From: Tetragonia tetragonoides
Lineage: Eukaryota > Streptophyta > Magnoliopsida > Caryophyllales > Aizoaceae
Reading direction: 5' to 3'
DNA: 64,000 bases
Assembly (NCBI GenBank): GCA_038025085.1
Contig: CM076141.1
Location: 13,332,001-13,396,000 of the forward strand
Part shown: one piece after another, positions 26,501 through 38,675 of the stretch
Position numbering within the stretch: the stretch's first letter is position 1
Layout: each line of letters opens with the position of its first letter
The notes under the pieces: generated by a model
The model's input: only the letters and a program-made list of their open reading frames with translations
What the model was told of the DNA's origin: nothing
Databases searched by the model: none
Position numbers and translations under genes: made by a program

Positions 26501-27965
26501 TGTTAGTAGCAGGGTAGAACACAAGAGAGGGGTGAATTGTGTTCTAAAACGTTTTGCGGAATTTAAACTATTTAGAACAATTGTTGTACTTTTGGATTGT
26601 TACTAACTTTAAGGAATGTTGACTTAAGGAACGTATACTGAAACAAAGAACAACGTTAGATAAAGCTAATAAACAAATAGAAGCAATAATGAAAGCACTC
26701 ACGATTTTACGTTGAAAACCCTTTGAAACTACAAAGGATGAAAAACCACGGTCCGAAGGATTTTGAATGACTACTTCTTCTCATTAATCAGCAGTACAAC
26801 TCGATCAAACCAACTCTGGTTCAACTCCAACCCAATTTACTCTGATTGAAGTCACGAACTCGAACCCAATTACTCTGATTCAAGCCAAACAAACTTAGAC
26901 CCAATTACTCTGATCTAAGCCTAACCCCTTGGACACTAATCCAAGCTATTCCTAACTCTAAGGAATATTGTTTACCTCTCAACCTCTCAAAAGAGTAAGG
27001 TACAATTTAATTTCTATAGCTCTTTTAGAAGTTGTTAATATGATCTTTTAATTACTTAGGCAAACTTTAGTGTTCTCTTAAAATAATTCTCTCTGAAAAT
27101 ATGAACACTTAGGGGTTATGAAATCGCGAGCTTGAAGTGATAGATAACTCCCCTTTATATAGGCAAATAGGTTTTCCGAAAATAAAACTGAAATTCGGAT
27201 TTTTAATTCACCTAAAAATAATATCTTTGTAAATAATACTTTTTGAGCTCAAAGATATCAAAAATAAATATCCCAATATATATATATATATCAAACTGGT
27301 AAGATTTTCAACACATTATTGACCTAATAATATCTTTTCTAACAAGATAATATATTACCAAATAATAGACAAATTTCCACTAGGAAAATATCTAATATTT
27401 TCGGTCACAATATAGTATATAATAAAATCTGAATATTTCAAAAATAAAATCCTCCCATATGTACGAGATATCTTTTCTATATAAAATATCAATATATTAT
27501 CAAGTAAAAATATTATCTAGTAAATATAATATTTTTACCAAAATAGTAATCTTTTAGGAAATACTAAATGTACGTGTAAACTGTAGTCTCCCAATTGGTA
27601 ACGTCTCACCTAAAAAATACTCCATAGTCACGTTTCTCAATATAAGAACGTTTCTCTCAAATCATTTATTTTGTTTGCCCAACTAATTAAGTAACCAAAT
27701 TAACGTCATCTTTAAGAACTTTAACAAACGAACTCTAATAAATATAACCATTAAAATGTAGAGCTTCATAAGTCTTCAAGCTTGATTGTCATCTCCATTG
27801 TTGTGTAGTAACTTCATGCTTCAACCTATCAATATGAACTAATCTACAAACTTGCATAAACACATTAGTAACTTCAATATATTAAATCAATAGTTCAACT
27901 AGCATGTATTATATTTCATTTAACTTAATTTAGTTTGTCATCATCAAAACAATCATGGTTCAACA
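26501..27965 (-). repeat. 5' LTR of the Sirevirus element
   Basis: 1465 bp copy of the LTR at 16642-18116. It abuts the PBS and is followed by the target duplication TCAAC at 27966-27970. Confidence 0.93.
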
Positions 27966-28591
27966 TCAACTTTTCCCTTAAAATTAAAAAGTGTTGACCT
28001 ATATGATAAGTGTCTATTATCACTACAAGAAAATTTAGGTTTAGTGGCAATTTGTCTTGTGGCAATAAATATTTTTCCACAAGAAAAATTATATAAGTGA
28101 CGAAATGTAAATTGCCACAAGTTGGTGGCATTTTTGTGTCAATTTCTAAAAGTTGCCACAAGTTGGTGGCATTTTTGTGTCAATTTCTAAAAGTTGCCAC
28201 AAGTTGGTGACATTTTTGTCATTTTGTGTCAATTTCTAAAATTTGACACTACTTCTAGTTTTCTCATTAAAGAGAGTGTCCAAACCATAAAGGAGGTTCC
28301 AACCTAAAACCAATTAGCAATGGGTAAAATAACTTCCTTAGTTATAAACACCTTAAGATACTCTTTCTTAATTAATGTGGGACAACACACTTCAATAAAA
28401 TATAAATGAGAAAGATATTATTTTTTTAGAGTACGATTTTAGAGTACTAACTAACATGTCTGTGTTACATGTTGATAGCAAGCCTCCGAACAACAATTTG
28501 CAATTTTCAAATTCTCAATCGACATCGCAGTCTATTTTGTCGTATATTAGGAGAGGACTGTACATGTCTGTGTTACATGTTGTAGTATACT

Positions 28592-30150
28592 TAGGGCTCC
28601 ACATCGGTCCAAAATCGAACCGACCCGGCCCCAATCGGACCGGACCGAGGGCCGGAAAAATTGAAAGTGAAGATCGATGACCGGGCCGAAAAGCTCTGGT
28701 CTTTTGACCGACCCGGACCATCGGTTCCGATCTGAACCCGAACTTGACTGGTCTGGGCCCTTTTTTCCTTTTTTTAAAATTTTTTTATTTTTCTTTTAAA
28801 ATAATATTACAACTTACTTTTCACTCTTCGTATACTCTGTCACTTCTCCAGTTCCTCCATCTTGCCTCTTGAAACTCTTTTCCTATTCTAATTCTCTCTC
28901 CTCGAAAAACCTCCTCTAATTCTCTCTCCTCGAAAAACCTCCTCCAATTCTCTCTCCTCTCTCACCACCACTACAGCCATGGAAGGCTACGGTTACTCAT
29001 ACCAAGTCCTCCACCTTCAGGGGATCACACCACCTAACGAACCCAACCCAAACCTCCACCAACAACCAAAACCCCAAACCACATGCAAACAGATCCGAGA
29101 TTAACTTAAATAAAGGCCAGATACATACAAACAACTCTTATCGGCGAGATCGAGAAGATGAGGTTGAGATTTAACAATGGTGAAACGTGTGAAAGATATG
29201 ACATAGGTTAGGGTTTGAGATTGATAAATTTAAGTGAGCACACATACAAGACAAGTGAGGTTCCAATCCAAAATCAATTGGCAATAGATGGAATAATCCA
29301 CTTCCTTATATGTATGCTCAAGACCACTTAATCTTTCCATGTGGGACACAAACCCACTTCAACATCCCACCTCACACAAAGACTCATCATGGGCTGAAGC
29401 GTGAACCAAATAAAGCCAACTATGGGCCAGTCACACGCGCGTGGGCTAAACAGGGGTTTATATGCAGGATCAAAGCCCGCTCTGATACCATGATAAATTT
29501 AAGTGAGCACGCATACAAGACAAATGAGGTTTCAACCCAAAACCAATTGGCAATGGGTGGAGTAACCCACTTCTTTTTATGTATGCTCAAGACCTTATAT
29601 GTATGCTCAAAACCACTTAATCTTTCCATGTGGGACACAAACCCACTTCAACAGAGATTGACTAAATTGTTTGGAAAGGTGAAATTTTTATTCTTTATTC
29701 TTTTTTTTTTTCTTTTGTTTGAAAGGTGATTTGTTTGGGGTTTCTTCATTGTTGTTTATTCATATGGTTTGATGGGTGCTGTTCATCGGTTGAGGGGATT
29801 TATGGTTTGAAATTATCCAAAAATCATGATGGAAGAGAGAGAGGTAACTGGAGGTGGGAAGAGAAAGGGGAGCAGATGCCGTGAGAGTCCTAAAAACATC
29901 ACAAATGCTTATGTTTGGTTTTTATACCCATGAGTTTCCTAAAAAAAAAGTGCTTTATGTCTGTCCGGTCCGGTCCGGTCAAATCTGGAGACCACTGGGT
30001 TTAAACTCGGATTGGATCGGAACCCGGCTGAACAGAAACGAAGAACCGGGGATCGGACCGATCACCTCCGGTCTGGTCTAGGCCGGTCGGGGCCGGACCG
30101 GTCCGGTCCGGGCTGAAAACCCGGATTGGACCGACCTATGCACACCCCTG
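28592..30150. mobile_element. hAT-ended non-autonomous element with 8-bp TSD
   Basis: Flanked by the 8-bp duplication AGTATACT (28584-28591 and 30151-30158). The left end TAGGGCTCCACATCGGTCC and the reverse-complemented right end CAGGGGTGTGCATAGGTCGG match in outline, and 8-bp duplications with (T/C)AGGG ends define hAT elements. Dense CGGTCCGG words occur near both ends (28610-28740 and 29960-30130). No transposase frame is visible. A 432-bp TRIM sits inside at 29222-29653. Confidence 0.82.
29222..29653 (-). mobile_element. Complete 432-bp TRIM with 5-bp TSD
   Basis: Direct terminal repeats 29222-29364 (143 bp) and 29491-29653 (163 bp, longer by a ~20-bp internal duplication near 29590) begin TGATAAATTTAAG and end CCCACTTCAACA. 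The PBS TGGTATCAGAGC (minus strand, 29479-29490) abuts the right repeat; a purine-rich run abuts the left. Both flanks carry GAGAT (29217-29221 and 29654-29658). The interior is only 126 bp. It encodes no protein and would need enzymes from another element. Confidence 0.9.
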
Positions 30151-30172
30151 AGTATACTACTCGCTTGGCTAT

Positions 30173-30592
30173 GGGGGTGTTTGGATGTTGGCTTGTGGGG
30201 TGGCTTTTGGCAAAATTGGATGTTTGACCAGTCCATCATCCAATATTGGTGTTTGGATGTAAGCTTGTGAGATTGGCTTTTGAGTTCCCACAAGCCAACT
30301 TTTGAAAAGCCAAGAAGGTTGGCTTATGGGTATTGGCTGGTGGCGTTAATGTAGTCTAATGACATAATAGTCCAAGACTTGCAATTATTTACTTCTATGC
30401 CATCAAATTCCTAAATCATATGAATGTCCTTATAGGTCATTTTACATATAACCAGCTAATGTTACCAAACATCTATTTTCAGACATCCAATATTACCAGT
30501 CGGTCAAATTAGCTGACAATACCAGCCATCGACCACCAACCACCAGCCATCAACCAACAGCTAATGTCACCAGCCAATTGCGAAACAGGGCC
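30173..30592. mobile_element. Tourist-like MITE, 420 bp
   Basis: The ends GGGGGTGTTTGG and, inverted, GGCCCTGTTTCG are flanked by TAT on both sides (30170-30172 and 30593-30595). This fits PIF/Harbinger Tourist-type MITEs. The inside is rich in repeated GGCTTTTG/CCAGCC words and has no coding frame. Confidence 0.7.
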
Positions 30593-31202
30593 TATGTCTA
30601 TCACAATTTGCAGGAATCACAACCAGCGACCTTTGTTTGAAATAAACGGAACTTTGGTGTCCCACATCGACGCAATGAAGGAACGTTTTCCCCAGCTTCA
30701 TCTATAAATAAAATATAGGATTCGCAATGTGGTAATATGGATATAGCTTGTAGTTCATGGCTAAATTGAGGCTAGCTATAAGGCTATTAGTCTATAAAAA
30801 CCAGCTGGCTTTATCAAATTTGTAAGGTTCGATTGGGTTAAAAACATTGATTTAAAACTTATGTTCTAAATTTGTACTGTTTAGATTATTAATTTGCCAC
30901 TAATAATTTTTGTGGTGAATTGTAATTTGCCACAATAAAAATTGTGGCTAAGTCAAAATCTGCCACTTTAAATATTGTGGCTAAGTAAAAATTTGCCATA
31001 ATAGTTTTTGTGGCAAAATGATTTTTGTCATAAAAGAGCACATGTATAGTGGTAAATATGAAAATTGCCACAATAACCTATTGTGTCGCACTACTTATGG
31101 CAATATTTTTAAATTTTTATTTTGCCACAAAAGCTTCTTGTGGCAATATTTTGCTTTATTATGACCAAAAAAAAGACACTAATCTCGTTTTTTTTTGTAG
31201 TG

Positions 31203-32345
31203 TATATACCTACACTACACAATTCAAGGACAGAGGGAGGGTTGTTGGCTTATTGTTGTCAAGTTCCGAATTTGTGCATTAGATAGTTCATGTCATGCAT
31301 GCTAATAATGAAATGATAATTTCCAACTAGTAACTTGTAATTTGGTGATTTCAATGACCCACCTAACTTTCCCCAAACTGGAGACCGCATAAAGAAATTT
31401 AGACGTAAACTTTTTCACATCACCTATCTTCCTTGCACCTTTGATTTGGTGCTAGGTGTAGCTAAACGTGCTTTTTTTTTCCTCATACATAATAAATATA
31501 CTTTGCTTCTCAAAAAAAAAAAAAATATATACTTGACAATATAAAACAAGAAAAAATTAAAGCGGGGGTAAATATACGCAGTAGATAGGAATCAAAACAT
31601 GATAGACTATCAATAATAAGAGATAATGACGATTATGACGTTACCGATATTAAAATTTTCTAGCAGATTCGCCAGTATTTGGTAAGTTGTAATTGAGAGC
31701 CGTTGGGTCTCCGATCTGGAGTTGTTATAATTTAGAAAATTAATTATCGTCTTAATAATATAATTTAATTTTTGTTTTGTTTTGCTCAAGAAAAAATTAA
31801 TTCAACCTCAATGTCCTTATGCATGTTTTTGTATTTGTACCTCTCATTAAATATTTCGTACAATTAACAGAAATGGAAAAAACTACATAAAAATCTACTT
31901 ATTACAAAAGTTTTTGAGATTTCTATTTGTTATTTTTGACTAATTTATCATGTTACAGCCATTGAAATAAGTTTCTTATTTTTTTCTTATAAAAAACTAG
32001 TTTAGACAAAACTACTTTTTGGTTTAAGGTAGGCTATGAAAACTAATAGAAGTGAGTACTAAATGTCTCAATTAGGAGGCGATACTCCTAATAACTTAAA
32101 CCACTTAAATTTCTATCTATATAATCCTTCAAACTTTTTGTTCCTTGTCTCACATTCACAACAACAATTTAATAAAGTACTAAAAGTAAAATTAAAATGA
32201 AACAAACATGACAAGGAAAACGAAAATGTTATCATCTCTCTCCAATATATGTGTACATATAACAATAACCATCACCCAAGTTAGATCATCCCATTTTGTA
32301 AAAACCATATAAACATAATAAATTGTTCTAATTACAATAATGTCC
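31203..32345. other. Intergenic, no gene seen
   Basis: 1.1 kb of AT-rich DNA with A- and T-runs (for example 31470-31530). I see no protein-like frame and no clear repeat ends. Confidence 0.5.
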
Positions 32346-33077
32346 TTAAAGCAATGAAGCAACAAGACCAACCCAACCCAACCCAACCCAAAACTTTTCA
32401 CCATGTCCGTTGCCCCATTACTAGCAGGTGTAGGGGCCATAGCTTTGACATCACCACCGGAACCGGACCCGGGAGCTTCGGTGGGCCCACCGGCGAGCCC
32501 GCCAGCGAGGCTAAAGCTTCGTCTTAGCCGAAAGATTAGACTGTTCAAAAGCATGCTTACCGGGCGCGCCACCTAGGACGGGCCCCACTTGCCAAACCTG
32601 ATTAAATGATGACTCACCCTTAGGAAGCGTCCACGTGGCGAAGATGGTGATGATGTGTCCATCTGACGTGGACGCCTCCTCAGCAGAGAGGTTGCTGACG
32701 TTGAATGAAATGGGGCCCTTGACAAGTGCATGGTAAGTTCGAATGTCGTACGTGTTAACCGATATTGGGCCTGATGATGTGGGCTTGAACGCGATAAGTG
32801 CTTGGGCCCCAACCATGCCTGAACCTGTTGGGTTCAAGGCCCATGCAACCCAACCTTCGGGTGTTGGTGGTGGGGCCGTAAAGGCCATTGAAAGAGTGGA
32901 TTGGGCCTGGTCATAGGTCCAATGAAGGGAAGCCCCCTATGTAGGGAGATCATTGCAATTTTCAAAGGTTAATTTCTTGTTGGAAAATGTTTGGGATTTG
33001 CATGTAGCTTGGGAAAATGTTAGGAGAGAGAAAAGAGAATGAGAGATTAACATGATCATCATGGTTTGAGAAGCCAT
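32346..33077 (-). pseudogene. AIR12-like DOMON pseudogene
   Basis: Second AIR12 copy. From the Met at 33077 the frame gives a signal-peptide-like start (MASQTMMIMLISHSLFSLLT), then TCKSQTFSNKK and NCNDLPT, where a TAG at 32939-32937 interrupts it. The reading continues in the same frame (LHWTYDQAQS, GWVAWALNP, GMVGAQALIAF, WQVGP, GKHAFEQ) to a stop near 32511. The Gly/Pro-rich linker and tail (SLAGGLAGG onward) are in another frame. A (GGGTT)4 repeat near 32372-32391 appears to shift the frame once more before the expected hydrophobic tail, whose stop would be at 32348-32346. Met and His haem ligands remain. One stop plus about two frameshifts make a working product unlikely. Its intact paralogue is at 10012-10770 in opposite orientation. 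Confidence 0.85.
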
Positions 33078-33564
33078 GATTATTATTGGGGAAAAGAAGG
33101 TGTCTCTCTTTCTATATAATTATTGTGATCTCTATAAATATTTAAAATTATTCTTCTTTTTCCCCTTGGCTCAATGGGTTGGTTGTGTTTTTGGAATAGT
33201 TGATTTTATTTATAATGGAGGATTTGGGAGATTTTTGAGAGGTGGAAGTATGGTTGGATGTGGTTGGGATCCAACAATGGAGTTATATTTTTGGTAAAAA
33301 TCCTCTTTTTAGAATTGGTTAAATTTGGTGGAATATTGCTATCTATTGTGTGTTGAATTGATTTAACAGGTATCTTTAAATATATCATTCACTTTGTGGT
33401 AAACATCATGCAATAGATAAAAGTGCCTGTCATGGTTGTATAGTAATTAGTATTAGTACTAGTTCTGTTAAAAAGTAGTTGAGGTTGTGCATAAATCAAA
33501 AGGAAGCCGGGGGCTTGTAAACCAGCTTCAAATGATGGTGTAAAATAAGGGTTTAGTATAAAAA

Positions 33565-33649
33565 CTCGTATGAGGCGGTCCCTCTAACAAGCATGACGTT
33601 ATGATTGGCTATAAAGAGAGTCACAACTTGAGCCGGCCTCATAGGAGAC
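33565..33649. repeat. Second copy of the CTCGTATGAGGC MITE
   Basis: Begins CTCGTATGAGGCGG and ends with GCCGGCCTCATAGGAG, an imperfect inverted match. It shares the internal GCATGACGTTATG segment with the copy at 8315-8433. It lies about 0.5 kb upstream of the pseudo-AIR12 start, and the other copy lies about 1.6 kb upstream of the intact AIR12. Confidence 0.55.
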
Positions 33650-33916
33650 CTTTTGAGTTTTTAGGTACCCAAGTTAGATTTTTTAGTCCCCTCAAAAAAA
33701 AAAAAGGTTAGATTTTTAGTCAAGTATTTGTTCCAACTTCCATCCACAGTGTGGAATGTATAGAGATGGGATATTGACAATTTCACAATCTTTGTACATC
33801 CAGGATGTTTTGATCTAATAATTAAAATTGAAATGTTGGCTGTTGGGTGCATTATGTCCCAAATAATTCAATTTCGCATTTTCCAATCTCCTTCCCGGTT
33901 CATATGAACCCATGTA

Positions 33917-33917
33917 A

Positions 33918-34000
<83 letters not shown>
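33917..34000. repeat. (AAT)n microsatellite
   Basis: About 28 uninterrupted AAT units on the plus strand. Confidence 0.97.
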
Positions 34001-34002
<2 letters not shown>

Positions 34003-34574
34003 GCTACATTTTGTCTATCTTGAAGTAATCATCATATTCCTGATTTATCCTTCATTGGAAAGGAATAAAAGAGGGGATTGATCCCATCATGTATCATATA
34101 TGTATATGTATATGTGAGTGTTATGTTTGGGATATAGTACGTGGTATTTAAATTAAGTTGCATACTGCAGAATGAAGCAAATAAAACATTATTATTGAAT
34201 CCAATCAAATTAAATTACTCATGAGTCATGACTCACATCATGACATGATTACGGAGGGGATTAATATCTTAGTCTATGCGCAAAGTAATGATTGGTTCTG
34301 CAACACAAAGTTCAGCTTGATTAGTCTAATTAATTAAGCAATCACTAGTTTATGCTAACTCAACAAGGTGTGTATTAGTTAACCAATAATCTCTTCATTT
34401 GGGTGTTTTTCTCCATCTTTCTTCCTAGATCTTCTTGAACATGATGTGTAGTTATTACTTTTGCCATACCTTCAACATATTATATCCTTCAAAGATGTTA
34501 ATTTTTACATTTAGTTAAGTATTACTATAAGATTTTTTTCCCTTTAAATAATACTTCTAAGAAAGTCTCCAACT

Positions 34575-34650
34575 TAATTGAAAATGAGACTTAAACCCAG
34601 TACAGATAGGTGGACGAGTGTGCTAACCAAGCTAAGCTCAAGTAAGAAAC
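34575..34650 (-). repeat. Possible tRNA-derived SINE fragment
   Basis: On the minus strand TAGCTTGGTTAGCAC resembles a pol III A box, and GGGTTTAAGTCTC about 35 bases later resembles a B box. No tail or duplication was identified, so this is weak. Confidence 0.3.
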
Positions 34651-34863
34651 TTCGATTCGGAAAGTCTTGAATCCTTCTTTCTTCTTCTTCTATATTTGTC
34701 TAATTCAGGAGAGTTGTTACTTGTTATAAAAGGGTTGATGATGATTGATATTTGAGGTACAAGAGAATAAATGATGACTTAGATTGGCATGACGTAGTGA
34801 TGAGATAGAGCATGACATATACAAGTGCCCCTTTGTACAAGATCGTCGAAGCTACTCAAAGAT

Positions 34864-34960
34864 CCGGACAACTCCTCTTTATTTAGCTCATAAATGGACA
34901 TTTCCGGTTCATGTTATAAGAAACAAGCACGTGGCAGTATAAAAAATGAAAGGCTGAGAT
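34864..34960 (+). repeat. Left TIR of FAR1-type MULE
   Basis: 97 bp beginning CCGGACAACTCCTC; inverted partner at 39374-39470. Confidence 0.9.
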
Positions 34961-36312
34961 TACTTGTCCGTTTTATATTTTAACTTCTTCCTCACCTCCC
35001 TATTTTCAAATCAAATAAAACTCCACTTGATAAGAATACAGTACTCCTTTTTCTTCTCTCAAAACTTTCATCCTAATAATTGCCAAACTCCCTGACTCTC
35101 ACTCTCTCTCCATGTATCTCAACCACAAAGAAAAAAAACATAGTAACAGCAAAACTCTCATCTCTCTGATTTTCTCTCTCCTAGTGAATCTCCATTTTTA
35201 CATCTTCAATGGCGGAAAACGATAAAATGAAGCTCTAAAGCACATGGGTTGTCGTTGATGAAGAAAATCATGAAGATGGTCATCTCTTTCTCTATTGAAG
35301 TCCGGTGCTTCTGTAGATCCAAAAACAAACATGGGTCAAAAACAATTTGGGTTTCTAATGCTCCATCTAGCGTTAATCATGTAAAGATAAATTTCTTTTT
35401 ACCCTTTTCTTTATGGAATCATTGTTCATGATTTTAGATTAATTTGTCGGGCTATAGTCAATTAAGCTTGTTGGGTCATATTATTTGGGGTTAATTTTCA
35501 TGGTTAATGATCCAATTGAGTGTAACTTTTTGATAATTGTATATTGGCATGTTAGATCTCATTGTTACAATGGAAGGCTTCGTGTGATTATTCTCATCAT
35601 AGATCTAATTGGGGGTCAATTGTTGAATTTTCTAGACAATTACTAAGGGCTTTTTTAATTTCAATTGGTTGATTTGTGAGTGCTGTACTTTATGCATAAG
35701 AGATTTGAAGGTGATATGAATTGCTTGTCTGGTTCTTGGTTAATAGCTTCATGTACATCAAATGAAATTGGGATTTTTTTTTCTTAAATTAAATTGGAAT
35801 TTTCGCCTTCTTGTGCCTGATTTTGTATGGCTAACTTGAAGTTGATTTCTCAAATTAACCCATAGGACTAAGCACTGTGTAAAAGGAACAAGTTATATGT
35901 GAATTGTAAAATGAAATAAAATCAATTCAAAGTGATATAGAAAAAAATTGAACACTCATTGAACTGATGTTTGTATATGCTCAATGTACACGAATTTGTA
36001 ACTTACTTGACGACTTTAAACAATTAGGTGATCCAAAGATTGGGAGACTGAATTGAAGTTGAGTGGTTCCTGCATTATATTAGAGAAATTAAATAAGTAA
36101 CTTGTGTAAAGTAGAAGGTGAAAATGATATTTTATACACTAGAATAAATTGTTCTTACTGTTAACAATTGCGTAAAAGTGTGACCAGTAGTAGTATGAAG
36201 TATACTGTCACCTGGTAGGGAATGATTCATTGTGGCTTCCTACACAGTTAACAACATACATAACATGTATTTGAAGCATGAGATAGCAATAATAGTAAGA
36301 ATATTTTGGAAA

Positions 36313-38633
36313 TTAGGAAAACAAAATTTTAAAGTTAATTACCAAATTTTTCAGAGGCTTTCTCTTTTTTAGTGACGAGTTTTTCTTTATCTTTCTATCC
36401 AATTTCTCAACCCAAGACTTCGGCCGACCTTTACCCTTGTAGCAGCGATCTTTCTTCTTTATCCCTTTTGCACCTCCAAAATTGGGTACATTCCCATTAT
36501 TCTCAGTGTCATCATCTTTTGCAATTGATATAGAAACATGACAATTGTTGCTTGATTCTCCTTCCCAGTTGGACTTTGTGGCTAGCATTTTCTCCACGAT
36601 TTTGCTGGACTCCTCATAAACTTTGGACATAAATGTGTAAGTCCCATGAGATTCAGATGCTCGATTTGTCAATTTGACCATTAGAGGACACAATTCTTTG
36701 TATCGCTTTGTGAAATGAGCTTTCTTATCTAGTTCAATATGTTGTCCATTCCAATCTCGATTTGTTCCAACTCTTGCATTTCTTGTCCATCGCTTTAGAA
36801 TGTGTTGTTCTGGAATTAGCTTGATATTCATAGCATCCAGAACTTTTAAAGCATGACTACACAATATACCATGTCTTTCAAATTTTCGGCAATCGCAAGC
36901 AACTGTTTGATCTACATGATTACCAGTTACCATTCGCTCTTTACTCATATCTACATTTGCAACAATATACAGCCCCTCTTTGCTTTCTTTAAAGTAAGCA
37001 CCTTGATACTCCTCATAATCCTCTTGGAATTCTTCAAAAATTTTAGGAGTATAAATATTTCCAGCTTGTACAAGCATTGGTGCCTTCTTCATCTTCAGTC
37101 TAGGCAACTTATGTCTTGACTCGTATTCAGCATCTGACTCGTTGTTGCATTTTCCATTGACAGCCCTCTCAAAATGTGTGAAAAATTGTACTAAGCTTAA
37201 ATCCGACTTCAAATGATTTTTCAGATCAGCATTAAAACTCTCACTTAATTGAGTGGATCTCATGCCCGCTGTGTATGTTTTTCTAACATAAGCCCATGCC
37301 CAATTCTCCCTGTATTTAAAAATCATATGCAGCCATGAATCATTGGAAACATTATGCTCAATAAGTATGGCATTCCATGCAGCCAGAAATTCTCCTTCTT
37401 CTTCATGTAAATCAATGCATGCTTCAAATTGCGAGGCAAATTCAGAACCGTTTTGATACAAATGGTTTACATGTTTTAACGCATTCTATCTTATATGCCA
37501 CGTACACAATCCATGGTATGTTTCCTCCATAGGCATAACCAAGGAAATAGCCTTTGCCATTGCACCATCTTGATCTGTCAAAATAGTTTGAGGCTTTTTT
37601 CCACCCATTGCTCTCAAAAAAGTTTGAAATAACCATTGAAAAGAAGAAGTTGTTTCATCATATAGGAGAGCTGCTCCAAAAATCACTGTTTGCCTGTGAT
37701 TATTGAGTCCAACAAATACTCCGAATGGTCGATAATCCTTGTTTGTTCTGTATGTGGTGTCAAAAGTGATGACATCAGCAAAGTATGCATAATCGTTTAT
37801 CATTTGTGCATCTGCCCAGAATATATTGGTTATTTGCTCTTCCACATCCATTTGTAAGTCATAGAAAAATGATGGATTCTCACTTGTTTGTCGTTTGAAA
37901 TACGTCAACAAAGCACCCACCTCACCATACTTCAATGATTGCATCCTTCTTGTTTGGAGATAATTTTTCTGGTCTTGTCGTGTATAACCAAGGTTCTCCC
38001 TTCCACCCACTAGCCTGGATGAATATTCATGAAAATCTTTTGGAGTTAATCCTAATTCATCAGCTATCTCGATATGTGTTGCTTGTGGTTCACATATTTT
38101 TTGATGAGAGCGAATCATATGAACATAGTCTGGTGGTTGAAGAGGGTGATTGTGTTCAGCTACAAAGTCAATAACCTTGTACTTGCCACTTTTCCGGTCA
38201 AGTGAAATAACCATTCGTGCTTGACATCCGGTTCTTGTTTCGGCTCTAAACTCCCTTGTCAAATCGTCTCGCTTATCAACACCACGTTTTCCTTCTTTGT
38301 AGCATGAAAATCTCCTTGAAGTCAAGACCCCATCTATTCTGCTTTTGTTGCAATATTCTCGACGAGTACCGAAACCGAATTTTTTGCTGTATTCATTGTA
38401 AAACTCATTGGCATCTACCTCAGACCCAAACTCCATTTGCAATTTTGGCGTGATATCAGTAGTACTATGCTGCCCAATATGTTCATGGATATTGTTGACC
38501 CATTTCTCTATAAATGCATTCATACCTTCTGTTGAAAAATACACATGTTAGTAAAATCCTTTTCCATTGATAAGGATATGTTTTATCCAGTTCATGTGTT
38601 CTCATTACAAATTATTAGTATCAACGTAAGTAA

Positions 38634-38675
<42 letters not shown>

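Larger units (their letters stand above)
16642..27965 (-). mobile_element. Sirevirus-type Ty1/Copia LTR retrotransposon with 5-bp TSD
   Basis: Complete-ended element of 11.3 kb read on the minus strand. The LTRs (16642-18116 and 26501-27965) begin TGTTAGTAG and end TTCAACA on the plus strand, and both sides carry the target duplication TCAAC (16637-16641 and 27966-27970). The PBS TGGTATCAGAGC matches the initiator-Met tRNA 3' end; the PPT is at 18117-18131. Gag, zinc knuckles, protease, integrase, RT and RNase H follow in Copia order. Long LTRs, a long Gag with coiled-coil segments, a long non-coding 3' arm with repeated CCCCCTT motifs and the RNase H wording AEAEYVAA...CCAQILW point to the Sirevirus lineage. 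All protein frames are broken. Confidence 0.93.
28021..31202. mobile_element. CACTA (EnSpm)-ended non-autonomous element, host of nested insertions
   Basis: The left end is CACTACAAGAAAA (28021-28033) and the right end TTTTTTTGTAGTG (31190-31202), which are inverted and carry the CACTA signature. The 3-bp duplication TAT flanks both (28018-28020 and 31203-31205). Repeated TTGCCACAA/TTGTGGCAA words sit just inside each end (28040-28250 and 30890-31150), like subterminal transposase sites of CACTA elements. No transposase frame is present. Without the hAT element (28592-30150) and the MITE (30173-30592), the original element would be about 1.2 kb. Confidence 0.82.
33078..34854. other. Non-coding region upstream of pseudo-AIR12
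   Basis: Contains the old AIR12-copy promoter, a small MITE (33565-33649), an AAT microsatellite and a possible SINE fragment, all listed separately. No protein-like frame is seen. Confidence 0.45.

Noticed and set aside
28040..28250. CRISPR-like short repeats (TTGCCACAAGTTGG)
   Set aside because: This is plant nuclear DNA; the repeats are CACTA subterminal words, irregularly spaced and inverted at the other end.
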